A stretch of DNA of 49,219 nt, from NCBI GenBank assembly GCA_902363455.1, contig CABJAC010000010.1, positions 1 through 49,219 on the forward strand, read 5' to 3'. This stretch comes from Caryophanales bacterium. GTDB lineage: Bacteria > Bacillota > Bacilli > Exiguobacteriales > Exiguobacteriaceae. The position numbers were made by a program, and so were the translations under genes. The number at the start of each line of letters is the position of its first letter. Within the stretch, counting starts at the first letter, position 1. Shown here piece by piece: positions 32,819 through 40,937 of the stretch. The notes below the pieces were generated by a model. That model saw only the letters and a program-made list of their open reading frames with translations, was not told where the DNA came from and ran no database searches.

Positions 32819-34192
32819 ATGAAGAAGGAAGAAGTGTTGGCATCTGCCATCCTTGAACATGTCGGGGGAAAAGACAATCTCCGGCAACTGGCCCACTGTA
32901 TGACACGTGTCCGGTTGTCGCTGAAAGATTCGACGAAAGCGGACATCCAGGCCCTCAAACAAATTGACGGTGTCATGGGTGTCATCGATGACGAGACACT
33001 GCAAATCGTCGTCGGACCGGGAACGGTCAATCGGGTGGCCGATCATTTAAGCCGTGAGACGGGGCTGGCGATCGGTGAGGAGTCGGTCGATGAGAATCTG
33101 ACGTTTGAAGAACGGGCTGCCATCGAACGGCAAAAAGTGAAGGATAAACAAAAGTCACCGTTCAAACGTTTTTTACGCCGTTTGGGAAATATCTTCATAC
33201 CGCTCATTCCGGGACTCGTCGCATCGGGGATCATCAACGGAGCGGCGAACTTTGCGATCAATGCCGATGTCGACAAGGATGCGACATGGATGAAAATTCT
33301 TTTATTGATCGGCAGTACGGTCTTTGCTTACTTAGCAATTCTCGTTGGCTGGAATACGGCGAAGGAATTTGGCGGCACACCGGTTCTTGGAGCGATTGCC
33401 GGCGGTATCTTATTTAACCCGCTACTGGCGGATATCGTCATTTACGGCGAACCGCTTGTTGCCGGTCGGGGTGGTTTGTTTGGGGTCATCTTTGCCGCCT
33501 GGTTGATGACGTATCTCGAAAAACATATTCGCCGCTTCATGCCGGTCTCGATTGATATCATCTTTACGCCACTCTTCACCGTCTTGATTGTCGGTTTTAC
33601 GGCACTTTATGCGATCATGCCGGTCGCCGGAGTCTTGTCTGACGGCATCATGCAAGGCATCAATGCAATTCTCGAAGTGGGCGGACCATTCGCTGGAGCG
33701 TTACTGGCTGGATTCTTCCTACCACTTGTCATGGTCGGTCTCCATCACGGATTGACACCGATTCATTTGGAATTCCTGAATACGATGAACAATACACCGT
33801 TATTACCGATTCTTGCGATGGCGGGAGCCGGGCAAGTCGGGGCAGCGATGGCGATTTTCGTCAAGACACGGAATCAACGGCTGCGCAACATCATCAAGGG
33901 AGCGATTCCGGTCGGGTTCCTCGGTATCGGTGAACCGTTGTTGTACGGGGTCACGTTACCACTCGGTCGTCCGTTCTTGACGGCTTGTATGGGAGCCGCA
34001 GTCGGCGGTGCCTTCCAGGCGACGATGAAAACGGCGGCGCTCGGAGTCGGTGTATCCGGTCTGTCGTTGACACCGTTGATTGCTAACGGGATGTACCTGA
34101 CGTATATCGGCGGTCTCGTCATCTCGTATGTCTTTGGCTTCTTGTTTACCTTCTGGTTTGGTTTTAAAGAAGAAATGGCAGACGGGATTTAA
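32819..34192 (+). CDS. murP: MurNAc-specific PTS EIIBC component MurP
   Basis: This 457-residue phosphotransferase permease starts at 32819 behind GGGGGG. Residues 1-85 are the EIIB domain with the phospho-cysteine C27 in LAHCMTRVRLSLKD. After a charged linker the EIIC domain begins near residue 115 with IFIPLIPGLVASGIINGAAN, followed by about ten membrane segments including VGLHHGLTPIHLEFLN and GIGEPLLYGVTLPLGRPF. There is no EIIA domain, as in MurP, so a separate glucose-type EIIA must supply phosphate. It imports and phosphorylates MurNAc (or MurNAc-GlcNAc) for MurQ, encoded just upstream. Genomic pairing strengthens the call over related sucrose or trehalose permeases. Confidence 0.88.
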   Translation: MKKEEVLASAILEHVGGKDNLRQLAHCMTRVRLSLKDSTKADIQALKQIDGVMGVIDDETLQIVVGPGTVNRVADHLSRETGLAIGEESVDENLTFEERAAIERQKVKDKQKSPFKRFLRRLGNIFIPLIPGLVASGIINGAANFAINADVDKDATWMKILLLIGSTVFAYLAILVGWNTAKEFGGTPVLGAIAGGILFNPLLADIVIYGEPLVAGRGGLFGVIFAAWLMTYLEKHIRRFMPVSIDIIFTPLFTVLIVGFTALYAIMPVAGVLSDGIMQGINAILEVGGPFAGALLAGFFLPLVMVGLHHGLTPIHLEFLNTMNNTPLLPILAMAGAGQVGAAMAIFVKTRNQRLRNIIKGAIPVGFLGIGEPLLYGVTLPLGRPFLTACMGAAVGGAFQATMKTAALGVGVSGLSLTPLIANGMYLTYIGGLVISYVFGFLFTFWFGFKEEMADGI

Positions 34193-34219
34193 CTGTGTGT
34201 GAGGATATCAGGGGAAATG

Positions 34220-34261
34220 AAAAGATGGAAGATCACATTGAGGTGATGTTCCATCTTTTTA
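34220..34261 (+). terminator. Terminator after murP
   Basis: AAAAGATGGA pairs with TCCATCTTTT, with an inner ATCAC...GTGAT stem, and TTTT follows. It ends the murQ-murP transcript. Confidence 0.85.
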
Positions 34262-34273
34262 CGTTTGACCTGC

Positions 34274-34549
34274 CTATTGAATTTTCGTGTCGACGGTCTT
34301 GTCCTGGAGTATACGTTCAAGGACCAAGACATAGACCAAAGCCACAAGAACGCCCGCTGTCCCTGGCAGAACAGCAATGATTGAGTCAGTCAGGTATGTT
34401 GCAGGAATCAGATAAGTCAACAGAGACTTCACACCGTTCAACACGAGAAGGGCTGTCAGCAGGATCAAGGTCACAGTCCGTTTTTGCAGATTCCCAAAGA
34501 ACTGACGATCCGTTTTTTTAACGTGTGTCATGCCGAACCAAGCGAACAT
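34274..34549 (-). CDS. Small membrane protein
   Basis: This 91-residue protein starts at 34549 with GGAGG seven bases upstream; the frame is open five codons further. Two or three hydrophobic segments are evident: TVTLILLTALLVLNGVKSLL, then LIPATYLTDSIIAVL with GVLVALVYVLVLERIL. Its basic N-terminus (THVKKTDRQFFGNLQKR) is likely cytosolic. No family recognised. It lies 35 bp downstream of the DUF4825 gene on the same strand, so the two are likely co-transcribed, and both split murP from mupG. Confidence 0.6.
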   Translation of the reverse strand: MFAWFGMTHVKKTDRQFFGNLQKRTVTLILLTALLVLNGVKSLLTYLIPATYLTDSIIAVLPGTAGVLVALVYVLVLERILQDKTVDTKIQ

Positions 34550-34584
34550 ACAGATGACCTCCATTGGTTTCTAATAGGTGAAGA

Positions 34585-35073
34585 TCAGTCAGCAAAAAAC
34601 TGGTTGATCTTGGTTTCAGACTTCAAATGACGCTGAATCAATTTTGTGACTGCTTGTTCCTGTTCGATTGTGCTGAGTTGCGTATCGTACCAGCCGTCCA
34701 GTTTATCGCGGGTCACGGTGAAAGTATAATCCGGGAAGGTAAACGTAATCCGGTCGACGTTATCGACGAGAACAAACAGGTAGGTCGCGTTGAACAGGAC
34801 CGTTTCTTTGATCTCCTGTTCGACTTGTTCCGTCTCGATGTCCTTGTAAGTCAAATGGATGCCATACGGTGTTTGTTTCGTTTCGAGGGCAATTTGATGC
34901 AACTCTTGATGGTGTGCCAATTCTTTGACAATATTCGCGACGGCGCTGTTGCCGCCGACAGAAGAATGTTTATGTTGGAACAGGTCCGTCTTTGAATCGG
35001 CATGTTGACTGTAGCCGTTCCAGATCAATACCAGACAGGCAATCGACAGGAATGGAATCAAAATTCGTTTCAT
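34585..35073 (-). CDS. DUF4825-like exported or membrane-anchored protein
   Basis: This 162-residue protein has an N-terminal hydrophobic segment (ILIPFLSIACLVLIWNG) that anchors or exports it; the cysteine is not in a good lipobox. The body fits DUF4825: SVGGNSAVANIVKELAHHQE, then QIALETKQTPYGIHLTY and a strand-rich end with YLFVLVDNVDRITFTFPDY. The family is uncharacterised and found in Bacillota, usually tied to the membrane surface. Ribosome site AAAGGAG. It is followed by the small membrane protein at 34274-34549. Confidence 0.7.
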   Translation of the reverse strand: MKRILIPFLSIACLVLIWNGYSQHADSKTDLFQHKHSSVGGNSAVANIVKELAHHQELHQIALETKQTPYGIHLTYKDIETEQVEQEIKETVLFNATYLFVLVDNVDRITFTFPDYTFTVTRDKLDGWYDTQLSTIEQEQAVTKLIQRHLKSETKINQFFAD

Positions 35074-35207
35074 ACAATCTCTCCTTTATGGATCTCGAAC
35101 TAATGGTATCATAATTCATGAAGTATCTCCTAAAAAATTCTTATATTGGAACTTTAATAACAATTGACGGTTTTTGAACACTACGCTGACAAGAAGGAGT
35201 GAAACAG

Positions 35208-36263
35208 ATGAAAGGACTTGCCGTTTATTTGAGTGAACCACTGACAGATGAGGCGAAAGACAGCATCCGACAGATGCGGACGATTGGTTTTACCTCAATC
35301 TTTACCTCGTTACATATTCCGGAAGACGATCCTTCGTTGTACACGGAACGCTTGCGGACGCTTGGGCAACTCGCGCAACAGCTCGAGATGGAACTCGTCG
35401 CGGATATCGCCCCGACTTCCCTTGCCGCGCTCGGCAAGACGTGGGAGGATGCCGATACCTTAACCGAATGGGGCGTGACCGGACTGCGGGTCGACTACGG
35501 CGTGACACCGAAACAGGTCGCGGACTTATCGAAACAGATGATGGTTGCCTTAAACGCCAGTACGCTGACGGCGGAAGAACTCGATGCGATGAAAGCGGAG
35601 GGGCTCGTACTTGAACAGGTCGAGGCGTGGCATAACTTTTATCCGCGACCGGAAACGGGACTGGATCGTGACTGGTTCAATGATAAAAACCGGTGGCTCC
35701 GTGAACAGGGAATCCGTGTCCAAGCCTTCATTCCGGGAGACGGACAACTGCGTGGTCCGCTGCACGAAACGTTACCGACGCTCGAAGACCACCGCGGACA
35801 ATCACCGTTTGCCTGTTATCTCGAGCTGGAAGCGTCCGTTGACCGGATTCTGATCGGGGACCCGGGCTTGTCGGAAAGCTCGATGCGGCAATTTGCTGCG
35901 TATCAGGAGGGGATTATTGTCCTCCGGGTAACGGGTCAAGGCGATGATCCGCTGTTGACGAGTATTCAGACGAACCGGATGGATCCGGCGCGGGATGTCA
36001 TCCGATCGGTCGAGTCACGGGCTTACGGTCGACCGGGCAATGGATGGCTTGACCCCGCGACCTTATCAGACCGGCCTGTCGGATCGGTCACGATCGACAA
36101 TCTTAAGTACGGTCGGTATGCCGGCGAGTTGCAGCTGACGAAACGGGATCTTGCGGCCGACGAGCGTGTTAATGTCATCGGTCGTATCATCGAGGCGGAC
36201 CGGGCGTTGCTGTACCAGATCGGACCCGGTGGACGTTTTCGGCTTGAGTGGGTAGAGTTGTAA
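35208..36263 (+). CDS. mupG: 6-phospho-N-acetylmuramidase MupG (DUF871)
   Basis: This 351-residue cytosolic protein matches the DUF871 family: MKGLAVYLSEPLTDEAKDSI at the start, FTSIFTSLHIPEDD, LRVDYGV, LNASTLT and HNFYPRPETGLDRDWF. FIPGDGQLRGPLHETLPTLE follows, and a cyclophilin-like C-terminal lobe from about residue 240 reads RVNVIGRIIEAD near the end. In Staphylococcus aureus MupG cleaves MurNAc-6-phosphate-GlcNAc made by MurP import, feeding MurQ. It lies 1 kb after murP, with two opposite-strand genes between. Start 35208 is nine bases after AAGGAG; an in-frame GTG at 35199 overlaps that site. No operon partner follows closely. Confidence 0.88.
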   Translation: MKGLAVYLSEPLTDEAKDSIRQMRTIGFTSIFTSLHIPEDDPSLYTERLRTLGQLAQQLEMELVADIAPTSLAALGKTWEDADTLTEWGVTGLRVDYGVTPKQVADLSKQMMVALNASTLTAEELDAMKAEGLVLEQVEAWHNFYPRPETGLDRDWFNDKNRWLREQGIRVQAFIPGDGQLRGPLHETLPTLEDHRGQSPFACYLELEASVDRILIGDPGLSESSMRQFAAYQEGIIVLRVTGQGDDPLLTSIQTNRMDPARDVIRSVESRAYGRPGNGWLDPATLSDRPVGSVTIDNLKYGRYAGELQLTKRDLAADERVNVIGRIIEADRALLYQIGPGGRFRLEWVEL

Positions 36264-36330
36264 GTAAGCAATTTACTCACCGAAAGGATGAAACAGCAAT
36301 ACCGAATATAAATGCTAGAGGAGGACAACG

Positions 36331-36609
36331 ATGGAGGACAAACTTTTTTTGAAATTGAAAAACGGGGATGTACATTTTATTGATAATTTTGTTGATTTTA
36401 ATATGTTCATGGAATCGATTGATGGTTTTTTGGAACACCACGAGACAGCTGCACATTATACAACCCAGTTTTTTAGATTGTCAGTTGACGGGGGAAACGG
36501 CTTAGCGTTTCATATCAACGAGTTGGTTTCTGTCTATCTTGAACGAAATACAAAAGCCGACGAACCGTCAAAAGAGCGAACGCAGGAAACGAGGAAGGAA
36601 GCGAAATGA
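36331..36609 (+). CDS. Hypothetical 92-residue protein, coupled to the kinase gene
   Basis: This small soluble protein has GAGGAGG before its ATG. It is acidic with a helical N-terminal half (NFVDFNMFMESIDGFLEHHE) and a charged tail (TKADEPSKERTQETRKEAK). Its stop overlaps the ATG of the P-loop kinase gene by four bases, so the two are translationally coupled. No family recognised, and the function is unknown. Confidence 0.65.
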   Translation: MEDKLFLKLKNGDVHFIDNFVDFNMFMESIDGFLEHHETAAHYTTQFFRLSVDGGNGLAFHINELVSVYLERNTKADEPSKERTQETRKEAK

Positions 36610-37112
36610 AAAAAATCGTCCTGATCGGTTCCGGGGGCTCCGGCAAATCGACATTAGCCAAAAAGCTCAGCCATGCCTTGGGCATTCCGGTCTATCATCT
36701 GGATACATTGTTTTGGAAGCCGAACTGGCAAGGTGTTCCACGGGAAGAACAAACCCGCATTCAGACTGAGTTAATTGCGCGGGACGACTGGATTATCGAC
36801 GGGAATTACGGCGGAACGATGGACATTCGGCTGCAAGCGGCGGATACAATCATCTTTCTCGATTTGCCGCGAACGACATGTGTGTACCGCGTCTTGAAAC
36901 GGACAGTCCGCCACCGCCATGAACCAAGAACAGATATGGCAGCAGGGTGTCCGGAAAAAATCGATTTTGCTTTTTTGAAATGGATTTGGAATTATCCGAA
37001 CGTACAACGACCGGACATCCAATCGAAACTCGACCAGGTGGCGTCGACCAAAACCATCATCGTATTGAAATCCCGGAACGATGTTCGGCAGTTTTTAGAG
37101 ACAGCTACTTAA
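36606..37112 (+). CDS. P-loop NTPase, FlaR/adenylate-kinase-like
   Basis: This 168-residue protein begins with the Walker A motif KKIVLIGSGGSGKSTLAKKL (P-loop at residues 8-16). YHLDTLFWKPNWQGVPREEQ follows as the substrate-lid region typical of the FlaR/YqaC group, with WIIDGNYGGTMDIRLQAADT and IIFLDLPR as the Walker B strand. These small kinase-like proteins are often labelled DNA topology modulation protein, but the true substrate is unknown. It starts inside the stop of the 36331 gene. A terminator follows. Confidence 0.85.
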   Translation: MKKIVLIGSGGSGKSTLAKKLSHALGIPVYHLDTLFWKPNWQGVPREEQTRIQTELIARDDWIIDGNYGGTMDIRLQAADTIIFLDLPRTTCVYRVLKRTVRHRHEPRTDMAAGCPEKIDFAFLKWIWNYPNVQRPDIQSKLDQVASTKTIIVLKSRNDVRQFLETAT

Positions 37113-37123
37113 TCGAAATCCTC

Positions 37124-37177
37124 AAAAAATGGACATCCATCCTCTGAAGAATCGCTCAGAGAGTTGATGTCCATTTT
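37124..37177. terminator. Bidirectional terminator
   Basis: AAAAAATGGACATC pairs with GATGTCCATTTT around an inner CTCTGA/TCAGAG stem. A and T tracts flank it, so it can serve the plus-strand kinase gene and the minus-strand gene at 37263. Confidence 0.75.
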
Positions 37178-37262
37178 GTCTGGTTGAAATCTTTTGTACA
37201 TTGAACCTGACACTCAGGTAAAAAGTAAACATTCTCGGTCAGGATGAGATGAAACGCATTTT

Positions 37263-37535
37263 TTAGATCGTTTTGTTTTGCTTGATTACAGTGACGACGA
37301 TCCAAGCGATTCCGAGTGAGAGGACAGGTAAGATGATATTCCAAGAACTGAAATGGATCGCATCGTACTGATAATAAAACTTTGCGTACCAGATCTCATA
37401 CAGCAAATTAAGCAGTAAAGTGACGACCGGGGCCAACACTACTTTTTTAGTAAGCGACGCCACAAATACGCCAACTCCGATGACGACCGCCGGAACAATG
37501 AACAACTGCATCAAAAACGGATCAATGCCAGGCAT
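37263..37535 (-). CDS. DUF2651-like small membrane protein
   Basis: This 90-residue protein has three hydrophobic segments: LMQLFIVPAVVIGVGVFVAS, VVLAPVVTLLLNLLYEIWYA and IILPVLSLGIAWIVVTVI. The opening DPFLMQLFIVP and the conserved-looking LLxNLLYEIW helix fit DUF2651 (YbeF-type), small membrane proteins of Bacillales with unknown function. The call is moderate because the family is defined by few residues. Ribosome site AAAGGAGG. It stands alone between a terminator and the alpha/beta hydrolase gene. Confidence 0.65.
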   Translation of the reverse strand: MPGIDPFLMQLFIVPAVVIGVGVFVASLTKKVVLAPVVTLLLNLLYEIWYAKFYYQYDAIHFSSWNIILPVLSLGIAWIVVTVIKQNKTI

Positions 37536-37618
37536 GTTGTCTTCCTCCTTTCTGAATGGAATGATAGCGAAACTGCATCAAATCAAATACCAAATCCATG
37601 ATGATTTTCTTTCATATG

Positions 37619-38476
37619 TTATGAACGAAGCGATTTTGAAATCGACCAGTTTTCCTGAATCACCTGCAGAACAAACTGCGGATCATCCCAGTGTACGATG
37701 TGGGAAGTCGACGGAACGGAGATCACAGTCCCACCGGTTTTTTCCTGCCACAGGGCAATTGCTTGTTGGCGGAACGGTTCTTCTGAAACGGGTAACGTCG
37801 CACGGAGCAACAGGAGGTTGTCACCGGGGACATCGTCGAGGAAGTCGAGAATCTCGTCTTGATACATTTCCGTCAAGATGGCGCGTGCCGTCTTCGCCCG
37901 GGCATGCCAGTAGTAACGCCCGTCCTGCATCCGGACAAAATCTTTTCCGGCCAGATCAAGCAACGGTGACCGGCGCATCTTTGGTCCGTACACGGCCACA
38001 TCCCGAAATTCCTCCCACGTCGCGACGGACTCCTCAAAATCCGTATCGTAAAATGCAGATTCCTCCTCGAGTGGTGTGCCCCGCAACCGTTTACTCTGAT
38101 AACCGCCGTCAATTAAAATCGATCCGCGGACGCGCTCCGGCTGTTCCTTCTGATAGAAAAGCGCGATGAAACTGCCCCAGGAGTGCGAGAGGAAATAAAA
38201 GTCTTCGATGTGCAACTGTTCGAACAGCTGATTCAGCCAATCGGAAAACCGGGCAAACTGATAATCCCGTTCATCTGGAAACGGTTCGGTCTTCCCGTGA
38301 CCCGGTGCATCGATCGAGACAATGCGGTAGTCGTCTTTCAGCGCATCAGCCAGTTCAATAAAGCTGAGGCTCGTTCCACCGAGGCCATGCAGACAAAAAA
38401 TCACCGGGTGATTCGGGTTGCCCCATTCTGTGACTTGTGTTGAAATTCCGGCGCATGTGATACTGTAACGTTTCAT
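37619..38476 (-). CDS. Alpha/beta hydrolase
   Basis: This 285-residue enzyme with the alpha/beta-hydrolase fold has the oxyanion-hole strand VIFCLHGLGGTSLSFIELAD, IVSIDAPGHGKTEPF, and the nucleophile elbow FLSHSWGSFIALFYQ with S99 (family consensus GxSxG, here S-H-S-W-G). The late histidine lies in SHIVHWDDP, with the acid probably in the preceding strand. A cap domain lies at about residues 125-215. No signal peptide. The substrate is unknown; esterase, haloperoxidase or other C-C hydrolase are all possible. Ribosome site ACGGAGG. Monocistronic, divergent from the VOC gene. Confidence 0.87.
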   Translation of the reverse strand: MKRYSITCAGISTQVTEWGNPNHPVIFCLHGLGGTSLSFIELADALKDDYRIVSIDAPGHGKTEPFPDERDYQFARFSDWLNQLFEQLHIEDFYFLSHSWGSFIALFYQKEQPERVRGSILIDGGYQSKRLRGTPLEEESAFYDTDFEESVATWEEFRDVAVYGPKMRRSPLLDLAGKDFVRMQDGRYYWHARAKTARAILTEMYQDEILDFLDDVPGDNLLLLRATLPVSEEPFRQQAIALWQEKTGGTVISVPSTSHIVHWDDPQFVLQVIQENWSISKSLRS

Positions 38477-38588
38477 CTGTTTTCCTCCGTTTCTGAATAG
38501 GTATGTACTTACTTTTTAACCAGTATTATACATCATTTGTTGTATAATGAAGCGAGTGAATTTAAAAGACAGACGGAGGGAATGTGGA

Positions 38589-39269
38589 ATGAAAATTACG
38601 GCAGCAACACTTTGGACGGATCACGTAAAACCGATGCAACACTTTTATACGACGACGCTTGGTTTCAGACTCGTCGAAGAAACGGCAACATCCTTTACGG
38701 TACAAATCGGGACAAGTCAGCTTCGGTTTGAACAGGATACGACACAGCAACCGAAACAATACCACTTTGCGTTCAACGTTCCGGGGAATGCGTTTCAGCT
38801 GGCCAAGGACTGGTTGCAACGGCAGGTGCCATTATTGATCGAGGACGGAGCAGACGAAATCTTTTTTGAAAACATCAATGCCCATTCCGTCTACTTTTAC
38901 GACCCGGACGAGAACGTCGTCGAATTGATTGCCCGGCATGACGTCAATCCGAATAAGTCGCTTGAGACGTTTACGGTGAGTGATATTTTAGATATCGGCG
39001 AAATGAACGTCACGACGCCGGACGTCGCCGGTGTCGGGGCTAGATTTGCTGAACTCGGTGTCTTTCACCGCTACCATCAGCCGATTAACGTCGATTTCTT
39101 AAACTTCCTCGGGGCGCCGGAAGACGGGACCCATCTGTTGCTCGGACGAGCGGGACGGACGTGGTTGTTCTCACCGAAACCGGCGGTCACGAGTCCACTT
39201 ATTCTCGAACTCGACGGCAAGCTGCATGTCCAGATCGATGCGGACGGTACGTTGCATCACGAAAAATAA
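38589..39269 (+). CDS. VOC-superfamily (glyoxalase/dioxygenase-like) protein
   Basis: This 226-residue protein begins at 38589 (MKITAATLWTDHVKPMQHFY), chosen for ACGGAGGG; the frame is open 14 codons further up. It contains a vicinal-oxygen-chelate module: FYTTTLGFRLVEETATSFTV, the metal-ligand region QYHFAFNVPG, and SVYFYDPDENVVELIARHD. A second, degenerate module follows from about residue 130 (IGEMNVTTPDVAGVGARFAE). Family members are glyoxalases, dioxygenases or fosfomycin resistance proteins. Which one is not clear. It is followed by a terminator. Confidence 0.82.
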   Translation: MKITAATLWTDHVKPMQHFYTTTLGFRLVEETATSFTVQIGTSQLRFEQDTTQQPKQYHFAFNVPGNAFQLAKDWLQRQVPLLIEDGADEIFFENINAHSVYFYDPDENVVELIARHDVNPNKSLETFTVSDILDIGEMNVTTPDVAGVGARFAELGVFHRYHQPINVDFLNFLGAPEDGTHLLLGRAGRTWLFSPKPAVTSPLILELDGKLHVQIDADGTLHHEK

Positions 39270-39291
39270 ACCCGTGCGCAGACGGGTTTGG
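39268..39291 (-). terminator. Short hairpin after convergent genes
   Basis: AAACCCGT pairs with ACGGGTTT around a short loop. A- and T-rich flanks are short; it likely helps end both the plus-strand VOC gene and the minus-strand gene at 39295. Confidence 0.55.
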
Positions 39292-39294
39292 AGA

Positions 39295-39768
39295 TTACGC
39301 CATGAGTTGTAAAATCCCGAATGTGGTCAAGACGACATAAGAGACAGAGACGAAGATTAAGACGGGTTGAAACAACGTGTCTTTTGATTGGCGGGTGATC
39401 CCTTCGACGAAACAGCTGAGGAGGAAGACAAAAATCGCCAGTCCGATATACATCAAGACAATCGTCAGCATACTTTGAATGATTCCGAATGAAACAAGCG
39501 AAAAGGCTGTAAAGAACAAATAGCCGAATGCCGCCAAAAGACCGAGTCCAAGTAAGATGCCGAGAGCCGGATGAAGTTTGTTGACGCGCGCCGTCCATTT
39601 CGGGAACCGTGGACTGAGCACTGTCCACGCGGTATGTAGCGATAAACAGACTGAGATGAATAACATCAGGAAAAAGAGTGTCTGTAACAAGGGTGACAGT
39701 TGATCAGCCCATAACGGAACGATTAAGAAGACAATCGGGAAAAAGAGAATCAAGAGATGTTTTTTCAA
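39295..39768 (-). CDS. Membrane protein (four to five helices)
   Basis: This 157-residue protein is started here at the TTG at 39768 (KKHLLILFFPIVFLIVPLWA), preceded by a weak AAGAAAGAAG site; the frame runs up to 39810. Hydrophobic segments are LLILFFPIVFLIVPLWA, LLQTLFFLMLFISVCLSL, LGILLGLGLLAAFGYLFFTA, the stretch LTIVLMYIGLAIFVFLLSCF and PVLIFVSVSYVVLTTFGILQ. No family recognised. It is convergent with the VOC gene. Function unknown. Confidence 0.65.
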   Translation of the reverse strand: MKKHLLILFFPIVFLIVPLWADQLSPLLQTLFFLMLFISVCLSLHTAWTVLSPRFPKWTARVNKLHPALGILLGLGLLAAFGYLFFTAFSLVSFGIIQSMLTIVLMYIGLAIFVFLLSCFVEGITRQSKDTLFQPVLIFVSVSYVVLTTFGILQLMA

Positions 39769-39864
39769 GTAAATCACTTCTTTCTTAAGAATAGGGCAGT
39801 TTATTAACAATATCTTCCTTATCCGTACCGTAACATATGTGGCGGCAGGAGGAAAGGAGTACCG

Positions 39865-40251
39865 ATGACGAACTTTTGGAAAGCAAACGGCAAGTGGCGG
39901 ATTGGACGGTTCATCTTCCTTGCGATACTGCTGGTGTTGGTCTCATGTTTTTTGTATACTTTTCATCAGAAAATCCTACGTCAATTATACTTGGAGGACC
40001 AACTCGAACAACAGTACGGACTGGAAAAAGACGAGTATCAGGTGAAAAGTTATATCTCAAAATACGGTTACGGCTACGATCTCATCCTTGAAGATGAACC
40101 GCGGACATCGTATTCCTTTAACGTCCGAGAAAAAAATGGAGAATACATTGCCATCTATTCGGGCTATGGCTTTCGAGATGGACCACGGGACGAGAATGAC
40201 TTCCGTGCACCTGAACATATAGAGTTTGAACAGTTCAAAGATGAACCGTAA
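39865..40251 (+). CDS. Membrane-anchored protein, DUF3139-like
   Basis: This 128-residue protein has one N-terminal transmembrane segment (RFIFLAILLVLVSCFLYTF) preceded by basic residues, so the rest lies outside the cell. The extracellular part begins RQLYLEDQLEQQYGLEKDEY and continues with YGYDLILEDEPRTSYSFNVR, a layout like DUF3139-type proteins. That is a resemblance only. Ribosome site GAAAGGAG. The next gene starts 54 bp on, on the same strand. Confidence 0.6.
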   Translation: MTNFWKANGKWRIGRFIFLAILLVLVSCFLYTFHQKILRQLYLEDQLEQQYGLEKDEYQVKSYISKYGYGYDLILEDEPRTSYSFNVREKNGEYIAIYSGYGFRDGPRDENDFRAPEHIEFEQFKDEP

Positions 40252-40305
40252 GCGTACGTATAGGATGTTTCAACACAAACAGTTTTAAAAACAGGAGGAA
40301 TTAAT

Positions 40306-40869
40306 ATGTGGCAAGGTTTTACTTGGTTGAATGAACCAAAAGAATTCAATATGCAGGAACGCCTGACCTTTAAAACAGAAGGCGATACCGACTTTTGGCG
40401 CAATACCTATTATCAGTTTAACCGGATGACCGGTCACGCCTTACTTCAATCGATTCCGTCAACATCGTTTTCATGCCGGATTGAAGTGAAGTTGGATCCA
40501 CGTCAGACGTATGATCAGGCAGGGATCCTTCTTTATCTAAACGAAGATCACTGGCTAAAAGTTTCAGCAGAATTTATTCCGGACGGGAAATCGCATCTCG
40601 GTGCCGTCGTTACTTCGTTCGGCTTTTCCGACTGGTCGTCGCGTGATATCGACAACGCGGTCTTTGGACAGCCGCTGACGTTCGAGCTTGTCTTCAAAAA
40701 CCAGGACGTGGAACTGTATTTTGTGGAAGGTGAAACGAAGGAACAGTTACGGATTGCGCATCTGCACGGAGAAGGGGACTGGAAAGTCGGTCCGTACGCG
40801 TGCAGCCCGAATCTTGAAGGCCAAGGGAGCGACGTTGAAGTTTTGGCGTTTGACTGTCGCGCAGTGTAA
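40306..40869 (+). CDS. DUF1349-family protein
   Basis: This 187-residue protein fits DUF1349, a beta-sandwich family related to concanavalin-like lectins. It has WLNEPKEFNMQERLTFKTEG, DFWRNTYYQFNRMTGHALLQ, then QTYDQAGILLYLNEDHWLKV, and WKVGPYACSPNLEGQGSDVE near the end. Members bind or act on sugars in some cases, but most are uncharacterised. No signal peptide is visible, so it is cytosolic. Ribosome site CAGGAGG. A hairpin follows at 40885. Confidence 0.85.
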   Translation: MWQGFTWLNEPKEFNMQERLTFKTEGDTDFWRNTYYQFNRMTGHALLQSIPSTSFSCRIEVKLDPRQTYDQAGILLYLNEDHWLKVSAEFIPDGKSHLGAVVTSFGFSDWSSRDIDNAVFGQPLTFELVFKNQDVELYFVEGETKEQLRIAHLHGEGDWKVGPYACSPNLEGQGSDVEVLAFDCRAV

Positions 40870-40884
40870 AAAAATCAGATTACT

Positions 40885-40914
40885 TAAGCACTCATGTCGT
40901 CTTATGAGTGCTTA
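40885..40914 (+). terminator. Terminator-like hairpin after the DUF1349 gene
   Basis: TAAGCACTCAT pairs exactly with ATGAGTGCTTA across an eight-base loop, followed only by TTTG. A stable stem with a weak T-run. Confidence 0.6.
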
Positions 40915-40937
40915 TTTGTGAAGGGAGGACAAACGGT

